Below, one piece after another: positions 1 through 6,038 of a stretch of 17,951 bases of DNA (position 1 is the stretch's first letter; every line of letters starts with the position of its first letter). Under the pieces are notes generated by a model. That model worked only from the letters and a program-made list of their open reading frames with translations. It was not told where the DNA came from and searched no databases. Source of the stretch: a bacterium (GTDB lineage: Bacteria; Desulfobacterota; JAPLJL01); assembly GCA_028713675.1 (NCBI GenBank), contig JAQTNV010000066.1, positions 1 through 17,951 on the forward strand, given 5' to 3'. Both the position numbers and the translations under genes were made by a program.

Positions 1-273
1 ACCTGCCACGACCTCCGCGTGCCGGTGGTGGCCAACTGCACCGGCGAATTTTATAAGGATAAATCCGTCATCACCGAACTTTTGGCCAAGCAGGTCGCCC
101 ACCCGGTGCTCTGGGAGGACTCGATCCTGACGCTGAAGAAATCAGGCGTGGACCAGATCCTGGAGGTCGGCCCCGGCCGGGTGCTTTCCGGCCTCACCCG
201 CCGGATCGACCGGAGCATCCAGGTGGCCAACATCGAAAATCTGGAATCACTCGAAAAATACCGTAGCAGGTAG
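1..273 (+). CDS. fabD: Malonyl-CoA:ACP transacylase, C-terminal part (5' end outside window)
   Basis: FabD moves malonyl from CoA to acyl carrier protein to start fatty-acid synthesis in the cytoplasm. Only the last 90 or so residues are present. The open frame runs in from base 1, and no start should be placed at the internal ATG/GTG codons. The visible part fits the FabD C-terminus: a PVVAN strand, the QVAHPVLWEDS segment with the usual Q-V-x2-P-V-x-W pattern, then EVGPGRVLSGL. The catalytic GHSxG serine would lie upstream of the window. The last codons (Arg-Ser-Arg-stop) lie inside a 7-nt tandem array, so the extreme C-terminus is repeat-derived. The usual partner fabG does not follow. Confidence 0.95.
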   Translation, partial: TCHDLRVPVVANCTGEFYKDKSVITELLAKQVAHPVLWEDSILTLKKSGVDQILEVGPGRVLSGLTRRIDRSIQVANIENLESLEKYRSR

Positions 274-297
274 CAAGTAGCCGGTAACCGGTAACCG
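263..297 (+). repeat. Degenerate heptamer array, GTARCMR family, overlapping the fabD stop
   Basis: Five units of exactly 7 nt start at 263, 270, 277, 284 and 291, with consensus GTARCMR. The fabD stop codon TAG (271-273) is part of the second unit. TAG occurs at 264, 271 and 278, which covers all three reading frames. A related array follows nrdR at 3623. I see the period directly; any role is unknown. Confidence 0.85.
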
Positions 298-308
298 CCA
301 AATAGTTC

Positions 309-383
309 GTCATCCCCGCGAAAGCGGGGATCCAGAAGTTATCATTTATTAAATACTGGATTCCGCATCAAGTGCGGAATGAC
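309..383. repeat. Palindromic composite element (GTCATCCCCGC type)
   Basis: The left arm begins GTCATCCCCGCG and forms a hairpin through CCCCGCGAAAGCGGGG. The right arm ends in GCGGAATGAC after its own hairpin CCGCATCAAGTGCGG. The two ends are near inverted repeats of each other (GTCAT.CC / GG.ATGAC), so the 75-bp unit resembles a small non-autonomous mobile or REP-type element. Related copies lie at 697-724 (right half only) and 5887-5981 (full). Confidence 0.75.
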
Positions 384-454
384 GGTTGGGGAATCCCTCC
401 GCAGGCTTTCGGGCGATTTATAAACCGCCGATAAATCGGCAAACTACTCTCCCT

Positions 455-680
455 GTCATTCTGAGCACATTCGCTTCGCTCAGTGTAAACCTCCGGCGAC
501 TTGTCCCGAGAATGGTCGAGGGAAGAATCTCGCTTCTACTAAAAAACCAGATCCTTCGCTGGCGTTTATCCTGAGCCCTTCGAGATCCTTCGCTTCGCTC
601 AGGATGACAAGAAGTGAAGTATTCGAGATGAAAAAAAGGCGAAGGACTCAGGATGACAATAGGCAAAGGACTCAGGATGA
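455..680. repeat. CTGAGC / CTCAGGATGAC repeat cluster
   Basis: The cluster opens with GTCATTCTGAGC (455-466) and closes with several copies of CTCAGGATGAC or a near variant (598-608, 647-657, 671-681), the inverse of the opening. Inside are repeated ATCCTTCGCT blocks. Fragments of the same family recur at 2156-2177 and about 5121-5140. The short peptides this encodes on either strand are artefacts of the repeat. Confidence 0.7.
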
Positions 681-696
681 TAAAAGGATTAAAAAT

Positions 697-724
697 CTGG
701 ATTCCGGGTCACGCCCGGAATGAC
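697..724. repeat. Half copy of the palindromic composite element
   Basis: The hairpin ATTCCGGG-TCACG-CCCGGAAT is followed by GAC. It is almost identical to the right half of the element at 5887-5981. No matching left half is seen upstream. Confidence 0.7.
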
Positions 725-771
725 GGGCAAAATAAAAAGAACTTTCGACGCATTACCGTATCGGCTTTAAC

Positions 772-799
772 TCGAAACCTTAAACCCGAAACCAGAAAC
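772..799 (+). repeat. Degenerate heptamer array, YNRAAAC family (copy 1)
   Basis: Four exact 7-nt units start at 772, 779, 786 and 793, each ending in AAAC, with types TCGAAAC, CTTAAAC, CCGAAAC and CAGAAAC. The same four-unit order recurs just upstream of ribD (3763-3790) and cdsA (8977-9004). Here no gene starts directly downstream on the plus strand. Confidence 0.8.
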
Positions 800-863
800 T
801 ATTTTGATGTAGTGGTGGGGCTCGCCCTTTTGATTAGCTTACCGCGGCGGTCAATCGGCAATT

Positions 864-1586
864 CTAAAAAACATATCCGACGAAAGGAGATGCTGAAAGT
901 AAGAAAAGAGCAGAACCTCCATATTCACTCCCAGGTGATCCAGCTTCCATTAACTTATTGTCAATTAATATCCCAGCCTCACAATTCTTGCCGATCTTAA
1001 TTCCCCACCCCAAATCAAATTTTACTATAATCCTTTTGCTATTTGGATAAGGACCATCACCCATATCTTTGCCATACCGCGGTTCTCCATATCCAAAACC
1101 AAAATTAAAAAATATCCTCTGATTTTGTGTGGTAAATAATCCCACTTTTATGTAAGGAGACACATAATAATTGAATTCATCATGGTTAGATAATCTAAAA
1201 TCGCCATTAGAATGACTCCCAAAAAGATTGAGAAATTGTAGTTCAATTCCTAATCCGAAATGATCACCAAACCAATAATCTCCAGAAAATTTATAGGTAA
1301 AGCCAGGCTTATGCATATCACCATCATCACCAGAATGAAATAATTCACAAAATCCTAAAGAAGCTGAGAGACTGAAACCTGCACCATGAGGTTTGATGGT
1401 TTTAATAATAGGGGCAGAAACAGGAGAGGAATAACTTTTTGATTCCGGGAAAAATACGTCCGTATCCTGCGCAATTAAATATTGCCCCTGCACCAAGCCG
1501 TTTTTTTGAAAGGGAATATTCGCCCTGCCTTGATCGGGAATGAAACTAATTAACGACAGAAGAATAATTAAAGTTTGGAAGCCCAT
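864..1586 (-). CDS. Predicted outer-membrane beta-barrel protein, family unknown
   Basis: 240 residues. A hydrophobic N-terminal segment (about residues 4-18) precedes a likely signal-peptidase site after Gly-Arg-Ala at about residue 22. The mature part alternates polar and aromatic/hydrophobic residues in strand-length blocks, for example FNFGFGYGEPRYG. It ends in a terminal Phe (VGYVF), the classic recognition signal for outer-membrane barrel insertion. The sequence is visibly AT-richer than every flanking gene. I see no strong ribosome binding site before the ATG at 1586. It stands alone on the minus strand between fabD and acpP, where fabG would be expected. I cannot name a family. An OmpW/OmpA-like small barrel is possible, and the barrel assignment is inference from pattern only. 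Confidence 0.72.
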   Translation of the reverse strand: MGFQTLIILLSLISFIPDQGRANIPFQKNGLVQGQYLIAQDTDVFFPESKSYSSPVSAPIIKTIKPHGAGFSLSASLGFCELFHSGDDGDMHKPGFTYKFSGDYWFGDHFGLGIELQFLNLFGSHSNGDFRLSNHDEFNYYVSPYIKVGLFTTQNQRIFFNFGFGYGEPRYGKDMGDGPYPNSKRIIVKFDLGWGIKIGKNCEAGILIDNKLMEAGSPGSEYGGSALFLLSASPFVGYVF

Positions 1587-1636
1587 CTGGTTGTTCTCAG
1601 AATACCATAAGGTGAGGGGAAATCTCTAATCATTTC

Positions 1637-1723
1637 GCAGCCTAAAGGCTGCGGCTACCGATTGTTTGCCAGGCAAGACGCCCGGCTTCTTCGAAGCGCA
1701 ACCTTAAGCCTGCGGCTATCGGT
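1637..1723. repeat. Palindromic repeat pair (GCAGCCT-AA-AGGCTGC type)
   Basis: A perfect 7-bp stem with a 2-nt loop occupies 1637-1652 and is followed by GGCTACCG. A diverged second copy at about 1697-1723 has the stem core disrupted (CAACCTTAAGCCTG) but keeps a similar tail, GGCTATCGG. The CGCAACCT-NN-AGGTTGCG hairpins before ribD and cdsA look like relatives. Confidence 0.6.
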
Positions 1724-1742
1724 AAAATTTATTTGATTTTCA

Positions 1743-1777
1743 TTCGTCAATCGTCAATCTACAATCGTCAATTTTTG
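1743..1777 (-). repeat. Degenerate heptamer array, TGACGAT family (minus-strand sense)
   Basis: Five 7-nt units start at 1743, 1750, 1757, 1764 and 1771. Read on the minus strand they are of TGACGAT type (one TGTAGAT and one poly-A variant). The same family on the plus strand follows the ribE and ribBA stop codons. This copy is not at the end of any recognisable gene. Confidence 0.8.
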
Positions 1778-1797
1778 TTGCCTGTTTTTCTTTCCCC

Positions 1798-1834
1798 TTG
1801 AATAAGTTATAAGAAAAAGGACAATATATATAAT
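1798..1834 (+). promoter_or_regulatory. Possible acpP promoter region
   Basis: An AT-rich block contains a perfect TATAAT at 1829-1834, about 40 nt before the acpP ATG. The upstream match is poor: TTGAAT at 1798-1803 is too far (25 nt) and the nearer TTATAA (1808-1813) gives a 15-nt spacer. It is a weak candidate sigma70-type promoter. Confidence 0.3.
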
Positions 1835-1875
1835 TTAGGGCAATATATACTCCAGGCCGGAAGAAAGGTGCGGGA

Positions 1876-2118
1876 ATGAAGCTCGAGGATAAGGTCATAA
1901 ATATAATCTCGGAACAACTGGGAATGGGAGTCGAAGAGATCCAGCCGGAGGCCAGGTTCATGGAAGACCTGGGAGCCGACTCCCTTGACCTCGTTGAGCT
2001 GGTGATGGCGATGGAAGACGAATTTGATATTTCGATCCCGGACGATAAGGTCGAGGGAATCAAAACTGTTCAGGACACGGTCAACTATATCCGCCGGGAA
2101 ACCCGGGGGAGCAACTAA
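1876..2118 (+). CDS. acpP: Acyl carrier protein
   Basis: An 80-residue acidic protein of normal ACP length. The phosphopantetheine attachment site is Ser36 in the motif [13 protein letters not shown], and the protein has the four-helix ACP pattern with [11 protein letters not shown] before helix 3. It carries growing acyl chains for the cytoplasmic type II fatty-acid synthase. The ATG at 1876 follows an AAAGGTGCGGGA sequence that can serve as ribosome binding site. In the canonical cluster acpP is flanked by fabG and fabF. Here neither is adjacent: a beta-barrel gene precedes it and rpiB follows. Confidence 0.96.
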   Translation: MKLEDKVINIISEQLGMGVEEIQPEARFMEDLGADSLDLVELVMAMEDEFDISIPDDKVEGIKTVQDTVNYIRRETRGSN

Positions 2119-2155
2119 ACGCCACCTTATGCATTTATATATTAAAAACGCGTTT

Positions 2156-2177
2156 ACCCTGAGCGGAGTCGAAGGGT
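2156..2177. repeat. Short palindromic fragment of the CTGAGC repeat family
   Basis: ACCCT and AGGGT flank GAGCGGAGTCGA. It is a solitary fragment of the family clustered at 455-680 and lies between acpP and rpiB. It might fold as a weak hairpin but has no T-run. Confidence 0.5.
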
Positions 2178-2220
2178 CTAAACAGATTTAAAATACTTTC
2201 AAACAAGGAGCCGAGAGAAA

Positions 2221-2676
2221 ATGAAAATCGCCGTTGCCTCCGATCACGGAGGATTTGAACTGAAGGAATTCGTGATCCGCCTGCTCAAGGACCTGGGCCA
2301 TGAACCCCTGGACCTGGGCTGTCACAGCATCGAACCGGTGGATTACCCGGATTACGCCGCCGCAGTCGCCCGCAAGGTGGCGGGGGGCGAGGCGGAGCGC
2401 GGGATCCTCGTCTGCGGGACCGGCCTGGGCATGTCCATCACCGCCAACCGTTTCCGCGGGATCCGGGCCACCCTGGTCAACGACCTCTACCTGGCCCGCA
2501 TGAGCCGCGAACACACCGATTCCAACATCCTGGTCCTGGGAGGAAGGGTAACCGGCAAGGGTCTGGCCGAGGAGATTGTCCGGGTCTGGCTGAAAACCGC
2601 GTTTGCCGGGAACCGGCATTCCCGGCGCTTGGAGAAAATTGCCTGCATTGAAGAAGACATCCCGAAAAGCTGCTGA
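2221..2676 (+). CDS. rpiB: Ribose-5-phosphate isomerase B
   Basis: RpiB interconverts ribose 5-phosphate and ribulose 5-phosphate in the cytoplasm. Ribulose 5-phosphate is a direct substrate of RibBA encoded downstream. The 151-residue length is normal. Visible family residues are the N-terminal SDHGG (Asp8, His9), the PVDYPDYA block, catalytic Cys65 in [11 protein letters not shown], His98 in SREHTD, and the C-terminal phosphate-binding arginines in [10 protein letters not shown]. The ATG at 2221 has a clear AAGGAG 10 nt upstream. The 3' end overlaps the start of the dCMP deaminase gene. glyA often follows rpiB in this kind of cluster but is absent here. Confidence 0.96.
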   Translation: MKIAVASDHGGFELKEFVIRLLKDLGHEPLDLGCHSIEPVDYPDYAAAVARKVAGGEAERGILVCGTGLGMSITANRFRGIRATLVNDLYLARMSREHTDSNILVLGGRVTGKGLAEEIVRVWLKTAFAGNRHSRRLEKIACIEEDIPKSC

Positions 2677-3151
2677 CCGCCGGGGAAAAGAATCCCGCCC
2701 GGGCTGGGATGAATATTTTATGGGGTTCGCCCAGCTCGCCTCCCGGAGGTCAACGTGCCTCCGACGCAAGGTGGGGGCGGTGGTGGCCCGGGACCGCCGG
2801 GTCCTGGCCACGGGCTACAACGGCGCCCCGAGCGGCCTCTCCCACTGCGGGGAGGTGGGCTGCCTGCGGGTGAAGCTCCAGGTCCCCTCCGGCGAACGCC
2901 ACGAACTCTGCCGGGGACTCCATGCCGAGCAGAATGCCATCATCCAGGCCGCCAATTACGGGATTTCCATCCGGGGCGGAATCCTTTACACCACCCTCTT
3001 TCCCTGCTCCATCTGTACCAAGATGCTGATCAACGCCGGGATTGAAAACCTCGTTTATCAGGAAGGGTATCCCGACCCCCTGGCCCAGGAACTGCTCCGG
3101 GGATCAAAGATCAAGGTGAAAAAATTCCAGAAAGCGAGCGGAAAAAAATGA
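2648..3151 (+). CDS. comEB: dCMP deaminase (ComEB-type deoxycytidylate deaminase)
   Basis: This enzyme deaminates dCMP to dUMP, the precursor of dTMP. The zinc site is clear: His92 and Glu94 (HAEQNA) and Cys120/Cys123 (PCSIC). A second cysteine-rich region (Cys67, Cys72, Cys88) is typical of the dCMP deaminase branch. The start is uncertain. The conserved W-D-E-Y-F block at residues 20-24 must be translated, so the ATG at 2720 is too late. The only in-frame starts upstream are TTG at 2648, 2639 and 2603. I chose 2648, which overlaps rpiB by 29 nt and has GGAG at 2631-2634. The stop overlaps the nrdR ATG as ATGA, so the two are probably translationally coupled. Confidence 0.9.
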   Translation: MKKTSRKAADRRGKESRPGWDEYFMGFAQLASRRSTCLRRKVGAVVARDRRVLATGYNGAPSGLSHCGEVGCLRVKLQVPSGERHELCRGLHAEQNAIIQAANYGISIRGGILYTTLFPCSICTKMLINAGIENLVYQEGYPDPLAQELLRGSKIKVKKFQKASGKK

Positions 3152-3612
3152 AATGCCCATTCTGCAGTTTTCAGGAAGATAAGGTCATCGATTCCCGGCT
3201 TTCCCGGGACGGCTTGGTTATCCGCCGCCGGCGGGAATGCCTGGAATGCGGGCGGAGGTTCACCACCCACGAGCGGGTCGAGGAGGTTCTGCCCCTGGTG
3301 GTGAAGAAGGACGGCCGGCGGGAGGCTTTCGACCGGAAGAAAATCGTCTCCGGCATCCAGAAGGCCTGCGAAAAGCGCCCGATCAGCATCAACCTGATCG
3401 AAAAGGTGGTGGAGCGGATCGAAAAGCGCCTGCAGGTGGAGGGCAACCGGGAGATCCCCTCCCGCTCCATCGGTGAAGAGGTGATGCGGGAACTGCACAA
3501 GCTCGACCAGGTGGCTTACGTCCGCTTCGCCTCGGTCTACCAGGATTTCAAGGACATTAACCAGTTCATGCACGAGCTCCGGGAAATCCTGAAGAACGAA
3601 AGGCCCAAGTAA
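3148..3612 (+). CDS. nrdR: Transcriptional repressor of ribonucleotide reductase genes
   Basis: NrdR senses ATP/dATP through an ATP-cone and represses ribonucleotide reductase genes by binding NrdR boxes. The protein has 154 residues, the family norm. The N-terminal zinc ribbon has Cys3, Cys6, Cys31 and Cys34. The ATP-cone follows from about residue 49 ([16 protein letters not shown]). The start overlaps the dCMP deaminase stop by 4 nt (ATGA). Both neighbours concern nucleotide supply; coupling with riboflavin genes downstream is a common bacterial arrangement. I saw no NrdR-box pair in this window, so its targets lie elsewhere. Confidence 0.97.
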   Translation: MKCPFCSFQEDKVIDSRLSRDGLVIRRRRECLECGRRFTTHERVEEVLPLVVKKDGRREAFDRKKIVSGIQKACEKRPISINLIEKVVERIEKRLQVEGNREIPSRSIGEEVMRELHKLDQVAYVRFASVYQDFKDINQFMHELREILKNERPK

Positions 3613-3622
3613 ACAGCAGCAG

Positions 3623-3657
3623 GTAGCAGGTCGCCGGAAACCGGTGACCGGAAAAAG
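3623..3657 (+). repeat. Degenerate heptamer array, GTARCMR family, after nrdR
   Basis: 7-nt units start at 3623, 3630, 3637, 3644 and 3651. The first is GTAGCAG, identical to the first unit after fabD, and the others drift (GTCGCCG, GAAACCG, GTGACCG). Looser GTAGCT-type units continue to about 3685. The array starts 10 nt after the nrdR stop. Confidence 0.75.
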
Positions 3658-3720
3658 AAGGTAGCTTGGTTGTTAGGTAGCTGGGAAAAGCAGAAGAAGC
3701 CAGCAGCTGAGAACGGGTAG

Positions 3721-3799
3721 GCGCAACCTTTAGGTTGCGGGAATATTTATCCCGCTTATAACCCGAAACTTTAAACCCGAAACTAGAAACTGATTTTAA
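3721..3799 (+). repeat. Leader element A: double hairpin plus heptamer array, upstream of ribD
   Basis: The element opens with hairpin CGCAACCT-TT-AGGTTGCG (3722-3739). An overlapping hairpin GCGGGA...TCCCGC (3737-3755) follows. Then come four exact 7-nt units ending in AAAC (3763, 3770, 3777, 3784) and TGATTTTAA. The element at 8935-9012 before cdsA is nearly the same over its whole length, with about ten differences. Both stop shortly before an ATG that lacks a recognisable Shine-Dalgarno sequence. Confidence 0.8.
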
Positions 3800-3818
3800 A
3801 TTCCGCAATTGATTTATC

Positions 3819-4928
3819 ATGATCACGCCTCAGGATAAAAAATACATGGACCTGGCGCTCCGCCTGGCCCGGAAGGCCGACGGGATGACCAATCCCAACC
3901 CGAGGGTCGGCGCGGTGGTGGTCAAGTCCGGCCGGATCGTCGGAAAGGGTTATCACCGCCGGGCCGGGACCCCCCACGCCGAGATCCACGCCCTGCGGGA
4001 AGCCGGGAAACTGGCCCGGGGCGCGACCCTTTTCGTCACCCTCGAACCCTGCGACCATCACGGCCGCACCGGGCCCTGTACTGAAGCCGTCAAAGCCGCG
4101 GGAATCAGGCGGGTGGTGGCGGGGATGCGCGATCCCAACCCCCTGGTTTCCGGCAAAGGCCTGGCCCGGCTCCGGAGACAGGGCGTCCGGGTCGAGTCCG
4201 GCCTCCAGGAAAAAACCTGCCGGGACCTGAACGAGGATTACGTCAAGTTCATCACCACCGGCCTGCCCTTCGTCACCTTCAAGGCGGCGGCCTCCCTGGA
4301 CGGCCGGGTCGCCACCGGGACCGGGGAATCCCGCTGGATCAGCGGGGAGGCGTCCCGCCGGCTGGTTCACCGCCTCCGGGCGAAAAGCGACGCCATCCTG
4401 GCCGGGATCGGAACCGTCCGGAAAGACGATCCGGAGCTGACCGCCCGCCCGGATCGGAAAACCGGGAAAAACCCTCTCCGGGTGGTGATGGACAGCCGTC
4501 TGGGGATTCCGCTGAATGCCCGGATGCTCAGGTCCCCCCTTCCCGCGCCCACCCTGATCGCCACCACGAAGAAATCCTCCCCAAAAAAGCGGGAGATCCT
4601 GCGCCGAAGGGGGGTCGAGGTGCTCGTCCTCCCGGAAAATAAGGGAAAGGTTGACCCCCGGGCCCTGCTCCGGGCTCTCGGGAAAAGAGGGGTGATGAGC
4701 CTCCTGCTCGAGGGCGGGCCCGAACTGGCCTCCGCCTTCCTCCAGGCCGGGCTGATCGACAAGCTCATGATTTTCCTCGCCCCCAAGCTGATCGGGGGGA
4801 AGCTCGCCCCCGGCATCCTGGCCGGCGTGGGAATCACCCGTCTGAAATCCGCCATCCCGGTCCGGGACCGGAAAATCCAGAAAGTCGGAGAAGATCTTCT
4901 CATTACCGCCTATCCCGTCTATCCTTAA
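3819..4928 (+). CDS. ribD: Bifunctional riboflavin deaminase/reductase RibD
   Basis: RibD performs the second and third steps of the GTP branch of riboflavin synthesis: pyrimidine deamination, then NADPH-dependent side-chain reduction. The 369-residue length is normal. The deaminase domain (about 1-145) shows zinc ligands His53, Cys78 and Cys87 and the catalytic Glu55 of HAE. The reductase domain starts near VTFKAAASLDGRVATGTGE and contains the AGIGTVRKDDPELT block typical of RibD_C. The ATG at 3819 places MDLALRLA at the usual distance from the N-terminus. No clear Shine-Dalgarno precedes it, only the repeated leader element. No FMN riboswitch was seen upstream. Confidence 0.97.
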   Translation: MITPQDKKYMDLALRLARKADGMTNPNPRVGAVVVKSGRIVGKGYHRRAGTPHAEIHALREAGKLARGATLFVTLEPCDHHGRTGPCTEAVKAAGIRRVVAGMRDPNPLVSGKGLARLRRQGVRVESGLQEKTCRDLNEDYVKFITTGLPFVTFKAAASLDGRVATGTGESRWISGEASRRLVHRLRAKSDAILAGIGTVRKDDPELTARPDRKTGKNPLRVVMDSRLGIPLNARMLRSPLPAPTLIATTKKSSPKKREILRRRGVEVLVLPENKGKVDPRALLRALGKRGVMSLLLEGGPELASAFLQAGLIDKLMIFLAPKLIGGKLAPGILAGVGITRLKSAIPVRDRKIQKVGEDLLITAYPVYP

Positions 4929-4940
4929 ATAACTATATAG

Positions 4941-5027
4941 GTTCACAGTTCAGCGTTCACGGTTCAGGGTTAAAGATAAACAGGGTTCAAAGTTCAACAG
5001 TTCAGCGTTCACGGTTCAGAGTTAACG
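4941..5027 (+). repeat. Degenerate heptamer array, GTTCANN family, with an internal 28-nt duplication
   Basis: Exact 7-nt units start at 4941, 4948, 4955, 4962 and 4969. A second run starts at 4985, with one 8-nt slip, and continues at 5000, 5007, 5014 and 5021. Positions 4946-4973 and 4998-5025 match over 28 nt with a single difference, which indicates segmental duplication of an existing array. The array starts 12 nt after the ribD stop. Confidence 0.85.
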
Positions 5028-5091
5028 ACGGAATATGCTGAAAATTCAGAATCTAACGAAACCGTTTTTGCATTTTCTGAAGTTCCTAAAC

Positions 5092-5112
5092 CTTGAACGT
5101 TGAACCTTGAAC
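5092..5112 (-). repeat. Inverse-oriented GTTCAAG heptamers facing the 4941-5027 array
   Basis: Units CTTGAAC, GTTGAAC and CTTGAAC start at 5092, 5099 and 5106. They are the reverse complement of the family at 4941-5027, so the two arrays could pair as a long imperfect stem between ribD and ribE. A CTGAGC-family fragment and one more CTTGAAC follow, up to about 5150. Confidence 0.75.
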
Positions 5113-5181
5113 TTTGCTTGCCCTGAGCACAGCGAATGGGAACCTTGAACCTAATAACCCGAGTAGTTATTTTAATTAAAT

Positions 5182-5805
5182 ATGTTCACCGGAATTATTG
5201 AAGAGCTGGGAAAAATCCAGGGCCTCCGTGGGCTGGCCGGGGAACGGATCTTCACGATCGCGGCCCCGGGCATATCGCCCCTCAAGCCGGGGGAGAGCGT
5301 GGCGGTCAACGGGGTATGCCTGACGGTCACGGAAAGCACGCCCGCCGGCTTCACCGTCCAGGTCTCACCCCAGAGCCTGGACCGTTCCACCCTGGGCAAG
5401 CTCCGGGTGGGCGAAAAGGTCAACCTGGAGCGGGCCCTCCGCCCCACCGACCGGATCGGCGGCCACCTGGTTTCTGGGCACGTGGACGGGGTGGGCAAAA
5501 TCCGCCGGATCGAGCCCGAAGGCAACTCCCGCCGGGTCTGGATCAGCTGCCCGGAGGAGGTGGCCCCCTACCTCGTCCTGCGGGGATCGGTGGCGGTGGA
5601 GGGAATCAGCCTGACGATCGCCGAGCTCAAGACGGAAGAGTTCGCGGTCGCGGTCATCCCCTTCACCTGGGACAACACCAGCCTGAAGGAAAAAAGCCCC
5701 GGGAGCCCGGTCAACCTGGAGGCGGACCAGATCGGAAAGTACATACAGAAGTTCGTCTCGGGCCGGCCGGGGGCCGTCCCGAAGGCGTTGTTTAATGACG
5801 ATTGA
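5182..5805 (+). CDS. ribE: Riboflavin synthase, alpha chain
   Basis: This enzyme dismutates two 6,7-dimethyl-8-ribityllumazine molecules into riboflavin and the RibD product. The 207-residue protein has two lumazine-binding repeats: the first starts with MFTGIIEELG, the second around residues 93-103 (GGHLVSGHVDG). The N-terminal MFTGIIE fixes the start at the ATG of 5182. No good Shine-Dalgarno is present, as the upstream sequence is AT-rich. The last three codons (Asn-Asp-Asp-stop) fall inside a TGACGAT array, so the C-terminus and the stop codon are repeat-derived. The gene order ribD-ribE-ribBA-ribH is standard, but here the genes are separated by 100-250 nt of repeats rather than tightly packed. 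Confidence 0.97.
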   Translation: MFTGIIEELGKIQGLRGLAGERIFTIAAPGISPLKPGESVAVNGVCLTVTESTPAGFTVQVSPQSLDRSTLGKLRVGEKVNLERALRPTDRIGGHLVSGHVDGVGKIRRIEPEGNSRRVWISCPEEVAPYLVLRGSVAVEGISLTIAELKTEEFAVAVIPFTWDNTSLKEKSPGSPVNLEADQIGKYIQKFVSGRPGAVPKALFNDD

Positions 5806-5823
5806 CGATTTACGATTGATGAT
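5796..5823 (+). repeat. Degenerate heptamer array, TGACGAT family, containing the ribE stop
   Basis: Four exact 7-nt units start at 5796, 5803, 5810 and 5817. The first two are identical TGACGAT, then TTACGAT and TGATGAT. The ribE stop TGA is the start of the second unit (5803-5805). Confidence 0.85.
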
Positions 5824-5886
5824 TGGAAAACAAACCTGATTTATTGAGGAATGAGCCGCGCCCGATATAATTAAGGTGCGCCGTTA

Positions 5887-5981
5887 GTCATTCCCGCGAA
5901 AGCGGGAATCCAGAAGCCGTTCTCGCGAAAGCGGGTAACTGGCGGGAAAAATCCTGGATTCCGGGTCAAGCCCGGAATGAC
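5887..5981. repeat. Palindromic composite element (GTCATTCCCGC type), full copy
   Basis: The left arm starts GTCATTCCCGCG with hairpin TTCCCGCGAAAGCGGGAA. A second CGCGAAAGCGGG block sits inside, and the right arm is hairpin ATTCCGGG-TCAAG-CCCGGAAT ending in GAC. The ends are inverted copies (GTCATTCC / GGAATGAC). It is of the same family as 309-383. Confidence 0.75.
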
Positions 5982-6038
5982 AAGAATTTTAAAATGAGAA
6001 AAATTAAATGACGACATGCAATATTAAGGAGAAGCATC

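Larger units (their letters stand above)
274..863. other. 590-nt gene-free stretch filled with repeats
   Basis: No credible coding region is visible on either strand. Short open frames here translate repeat sequence and lack family features. The stretch holds, in order: the end of a heptamer array, a 75-bp palindromic composite (309-383), a small perfect hairpin GCCGAT-AA-ATCGGC (427-440), a CTGAGC-type repeat cluster (455-680), half of a second palindromic element (697-724), and a CCGAAAC-type heptamer array (772-799). In many bacteria fabG lies directly after fabD, so this region plus the minus-strand gene after it occupies the expected fabG position. Confidence 0.8.

Noticed and set aside
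263-297. Tandem arrays as CRISPR or clustered operator sites
   Set aside because: Units are contiguous 7-mers with no spacers, and they drift in sequence. Neither CRISPR geometry nor a fixed operator consensus fits.
386-1000. Short plus- and minus-strand open frames in the fabD-barrel gap
   Set aside because: They translate palindromic and CTGAGC repeats (for example a CHPERSEGS-type peptide), lack ribosome binding sites, and the longest overlaps the barrel gene antisense.
2701-2760. Frameshift between rpiB and the deaminase
   Set aside because: Both proteins are complete in their own frames, and overlap with a TTG start explains the junction.
3783-4946. Long minus-strand open frame of 387 codons across ribD
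   Set aside because: It is antisense to an unmistakable RibD, with Gly/Pro/Asp-rich low-complexity translation typical of the shadow of a GC-rich gene.
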